NCBI GenBank assembly: GCA_019649035.1
Contig: BMAT01004581.1
Coordinates: 125,971-161,550 of the forward strand
DNA length: 35,580 bases
Source: Elysia marginata
Lineage: Eukaryota > Mollusca > Gastropoda > Plakobranchidae
Direction of reading: 5' to 3'
The translations under genes and the position numbers were made by a program. Positions 32,986 to 35,580 of this stretch are shown here, piece after piece. The notes beneath the pieces were generated by a model. It did not search any database. It had not been told where the DNA came from and saw only the letters and a program-made list of their open reading frames with translations. The stretch's first letter is position 1. The number at the start of each line of letters is the position of its first letter.

Positions 32986-33003
32986 CAGGTTCGGTTCACC
33001 AGG
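32986..33003 (-). CDS. KCNQ: KCNQ 18-nt microexon in the helix A-B linker
   Basis: On the minus strand a long pyrimidine tract (about 33005-33043), ending TTTCCTGCCAG, is followed by 18 bases and a consensus donor GTAAGTG. The exon enters with one base to complete AG|C (serine), encodes L-V-N-R-T and leaves TG to be completed as tryptophan by G of the next exon. Inclusion gives LD-SLVNRTW-SHL and skipping gives LD-R-SHL, both in frame. The T-W-S made at the junction resembles the (K/R)-(S/T)-W-S-F motif in the same linker of vertebrate KCNQ2-5, which supports it as real coding sequence. The exact fit of phase with exons on both sides, which were found independently, is the main evidence. Confidence 0.82.
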
Positions 33004-35484
33004 CTGGCAGGAAAGAGAGAGAGAGGGGGGAGAGGAAAAAAAAGAACAAACAATAGCGAGGCAGTCATCATAAGGAATTTTTTTTACTGCTTTTTCTCTA
33101 CAGGCGTTGAGAATTTTTCATTCAGAACTCAAACATGAGATGGCGTCAGCACCCATTGTGTGTTTTCTCACGAACTGTCCTGTTGAGAATCAGTATTAGG
33201 AACTACTTTCCTAATAATTATCCTCTCGCACAGTGGACCGTCTGGGCTGAAAAAGACAACGCCACCACGACGACCCAACTGCACAAGGATATTTCCCTTA
33301 GGCAACTTCAAACTGAGGCAACTTTTATTCGTTAAAAACACATTGAGGAATAGGTAACGCCAGCTTGTTTGAGCACTTAAGGTTTGCAAATTCATTCACC
33401 GGCTTTGGGCACATGTAAACAAGTCATGGCATCAGCTAATGACATAGAATTGACGGCATGGTTAGGGGCAAAGAAAACAAGGCATAGGGGGAACAAAGAG
33501 ATAAAAACTATCCAAGTCGGGTTCACGCAGACTACCTCTAGTATTGCACGCAAGGCAACCATGTGCGTCAATTTCTAAATTGTGCAAGAAGACATAAATA
33601 GCAAGTAGCACGGAAGGAAATTCCATCAGACAAATGTATGTCAAGTACATTGCAGAGAAGAGACATAAAGTGCAGGGTTTAAATTAGGAAAATTTTAACG
33701 AGATGATAACAAAATGCCTGAAGGTGCCTCAAGCGACATCGCGACATTATACAAATCATGTGTTTCATACGTTACGACTTCATCGCTCAATGTTAACTTT
33801 GATTTTCAAATTTAACAAACTATCAAGCTTAATTTGTGCAATAAACTACAATTGTTTTTGCATTTCAGTTTTAAATCTCGTTCCAATTTTTTTCTTTCCC
33901 ATGTCCAGATACCCCGCCCCCCCATCCTCTGCAATTACGCTTTGTTTTACATGACTCCATTAATCCTAACACACATTTTTTTCTTTTTTATCGAAAAGAA
34001 ATAATAACAATCGTTTGTTCTGTATTAGATCTAATCATTTTCTTCGAAAAATCGTGTTCTTTCTTTTACAACGTCACATTGATGTATATTTAAAGATTTG
34101 AAAAAACTTCCCCTTCAGCCCTTTGTAGCCACACTATATCAGATTGCATCATATTAGCCTGCCCGTAGATTCTTCTTTCCAGTAGTGATACATTTGCCCA
34201 GTGGTAGTGCTCGTGAACTGTCACCAAAAAACCCAACCTATTGAGAGGTGACGAGAAGTTTCCCAATGTCATGATTTTTAACACTGTTAATTGCACTTAA
34301 CAAATTTAGGAAATGATGAAATAGGAGACGACACAGACTTTTATAAGAATGATAGCTGAACTAAAAGATTAAAAGAAATCAAAATGTGAATCGATTGATA
34401 AGCAAAAAATACGACTCCTCCATTTGTTGAATTAAACTATGAAACGTATACACTATAGGCAGTTAGGTATTCTTTTTAATATAACTGAACAACAAGAAAA
34501 AAATAACCTACAAGTTACCAAGAAGAAGATAAAACAAAAGGAGGTATAGAAAAGAAGGAGGGTTGGGACAGAGAGAAAGAGATAGAAGAGATGTAAAGAA
34601 AAATGAAAAAACGATAGAGTGTGAAACAACTTTTGTTATGCACCGCAATTTTCCTTGTTAAAAGTCGACAGATACCAAACAAGTTATCACATAGAAAAGA
34701 ATTTAAAAACTAATTTGAATATGAATGAATTCAAAATATCTTAAATGATGTAATGACCCTTTATAATCTAATACAAAATATTTAAACATTGTCTCGATTC
34801 ACAATTTCTAAATATTGAATCTTATCAATGCTGAACATAATTTTGTCATATCAATTATTCAAACATGCTGACGGCTACATTGAACAAAGCACAATAGGGC
34901 TTGGGAGACACAAAATATTTATACTTAGTTTGAGTTACCCACAGAACTTAAAATATGCTACCTTCATTTAAAAAAAGTATTCATAGCATTGAAGCAGGTG
35001 ACATACTAATGTCGCCCTACCAAGAAAAGAAAAAAAGGAGGGAGGTGGGGTGGGGTGTTTTTTATCCACACGCTGTAATTATTAATGACGCACCCTAAAC
35101 TGCCTGCATCTGTCGTGTAGCCAGAACAAACAAGCGGGAATAAACTCAAACGTTAGAAATTATAGAGAATGTTTTTAAGCTTATTAGATTTAATTTTAAA
35201 AATTCTTTAAATAAGAACCCTTTCCTGAATATAGAAAAAACTCGCCTTGCATGTGTCTCTTGTTCTTCAGCTCTCCGACAAAGAAGAGCAAAGAAAGTCA
35301 CCGTTGAACGCATTTGAATGGGTGATAGAGTTTACAAAGCTGCGAGTAAATAATGTATAATTATACAATATTTTTATTATACAACTATTATCCGTTACCC
35401 CGCGTTATCTTAAACGAACCCTCTGACACATTTAAGCCGAGCGAGGTTGCACAGAACCCATAAAACAGCGCATGCGTGATATAC
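33004..35484 (-). other. KCNQ: KCNQ intron upstream of the microexon
   Basis: Donor GTATAT (35484 side, weaker than the other donors) and acceptor CTGCCAG (33004-33005). The part about 33120-33560 is less AT-rich but shows no supported exon. A GA-rich patch lies near 34540-34615. Otherwise nothing recognised. Confidence 0.75.
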
Positions 35485-35580
35485 CTGTCAAGGACGTTCG
35501 GAACTTCTTCTTCGGAGGCGGAAATAGCCGAGCGTCTTGAGTGATGTCTGGCTGTCATCGGCGACTGGGCCAAGATGGCC
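35485..35580 (-). CDS. KCNQ: KCNQ exon, partial at the window edge: helix A-B linker
   Basis: This exon continues beyond the right edge. The visible part reads AILAQSPMTARHHSRRS, then AISASEEEVPNVLD, and ends with AG before donor GTATAT, i.e. phase 2. Ser/Arg-rich followed by an acidic stretch fits the variable linker between calmodulin-binding helices A and B of KCNQ channels. R-R-S-A is a plausible basophilic kinase site (inference). Its phase fits both the 18-nt microexon and, if that is skipped, exon 27030-27142. Identity rests mainly on this fit and on position, since the linker itself is poorly conserved. Confidence 0.72.

Overview
The window is AT-rich eukaryotic nuclear DNA with spliced genes, tRNA-derived SINEs, a long-TIR DNA transposon and many microsatellites. 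It most likely comes from a gastropod mollusc. Three things point that way, all recalled rather than searched: a SINE core and a SINE tail of types common in molluscs, an RTE-type LINE remnant, and AGATCT-rich repeats like those of freshwater snails. No bacterial or phage genes, CRISPR arrays, rRNA genes or functional tRNA genes are visible.

Two protein-coding genes converge on each other. On the plus strand (309-4219) is a complete three-exon gene for an unrecognised 385-residue single-pass membrane protein with a long low-complexity tail. On the minus strand (35580 down to 16809) are the last six exons of a KCNQ-type voltage-gated potassium channel. They encode the end of the helix A-B linker, helix B, helix C, the helix D coiled coil used for subunit assembly, and a very long disordered C-tail of about 580 residues. 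All splice phases of the six exons agree. One exon is only 18 nt long (32986-33003), starts and ends in the same phase, and has a strong acceptor and donor, so it could be skipped without a frameshift. The channel's membrane domain lies beyond the right edge.

Layout: 1-205 (TAC)n array; 309-4219 membrane protein gene, with an RTE remnant in intron 1; 4469-7418 a decayed DNA transposon of about 2.95 kb with long two-tier inverted repeats, broken coding remnants and a nested SINE; 7419-16740 intergenic DNA with two more SINEs and several simple repeats; 16741-35580 the KCNQ gene, whose introns carry three separate minisatellite families. One of these is a degenerate array of about 1.9 kb with a period near 32 bp, just upstream of an exon. 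A 469-base assembly gap (24825-25293) lies in the largest KCNQ intron but one and ends directly in a (TAC)n tract.

The two genes show no evident functional link. The most notable items are the 18-nt KCNQ microexon, the 32-bp periodic intron array, the two-tier TIR element and the lineage-restricted-looking membrane protein.
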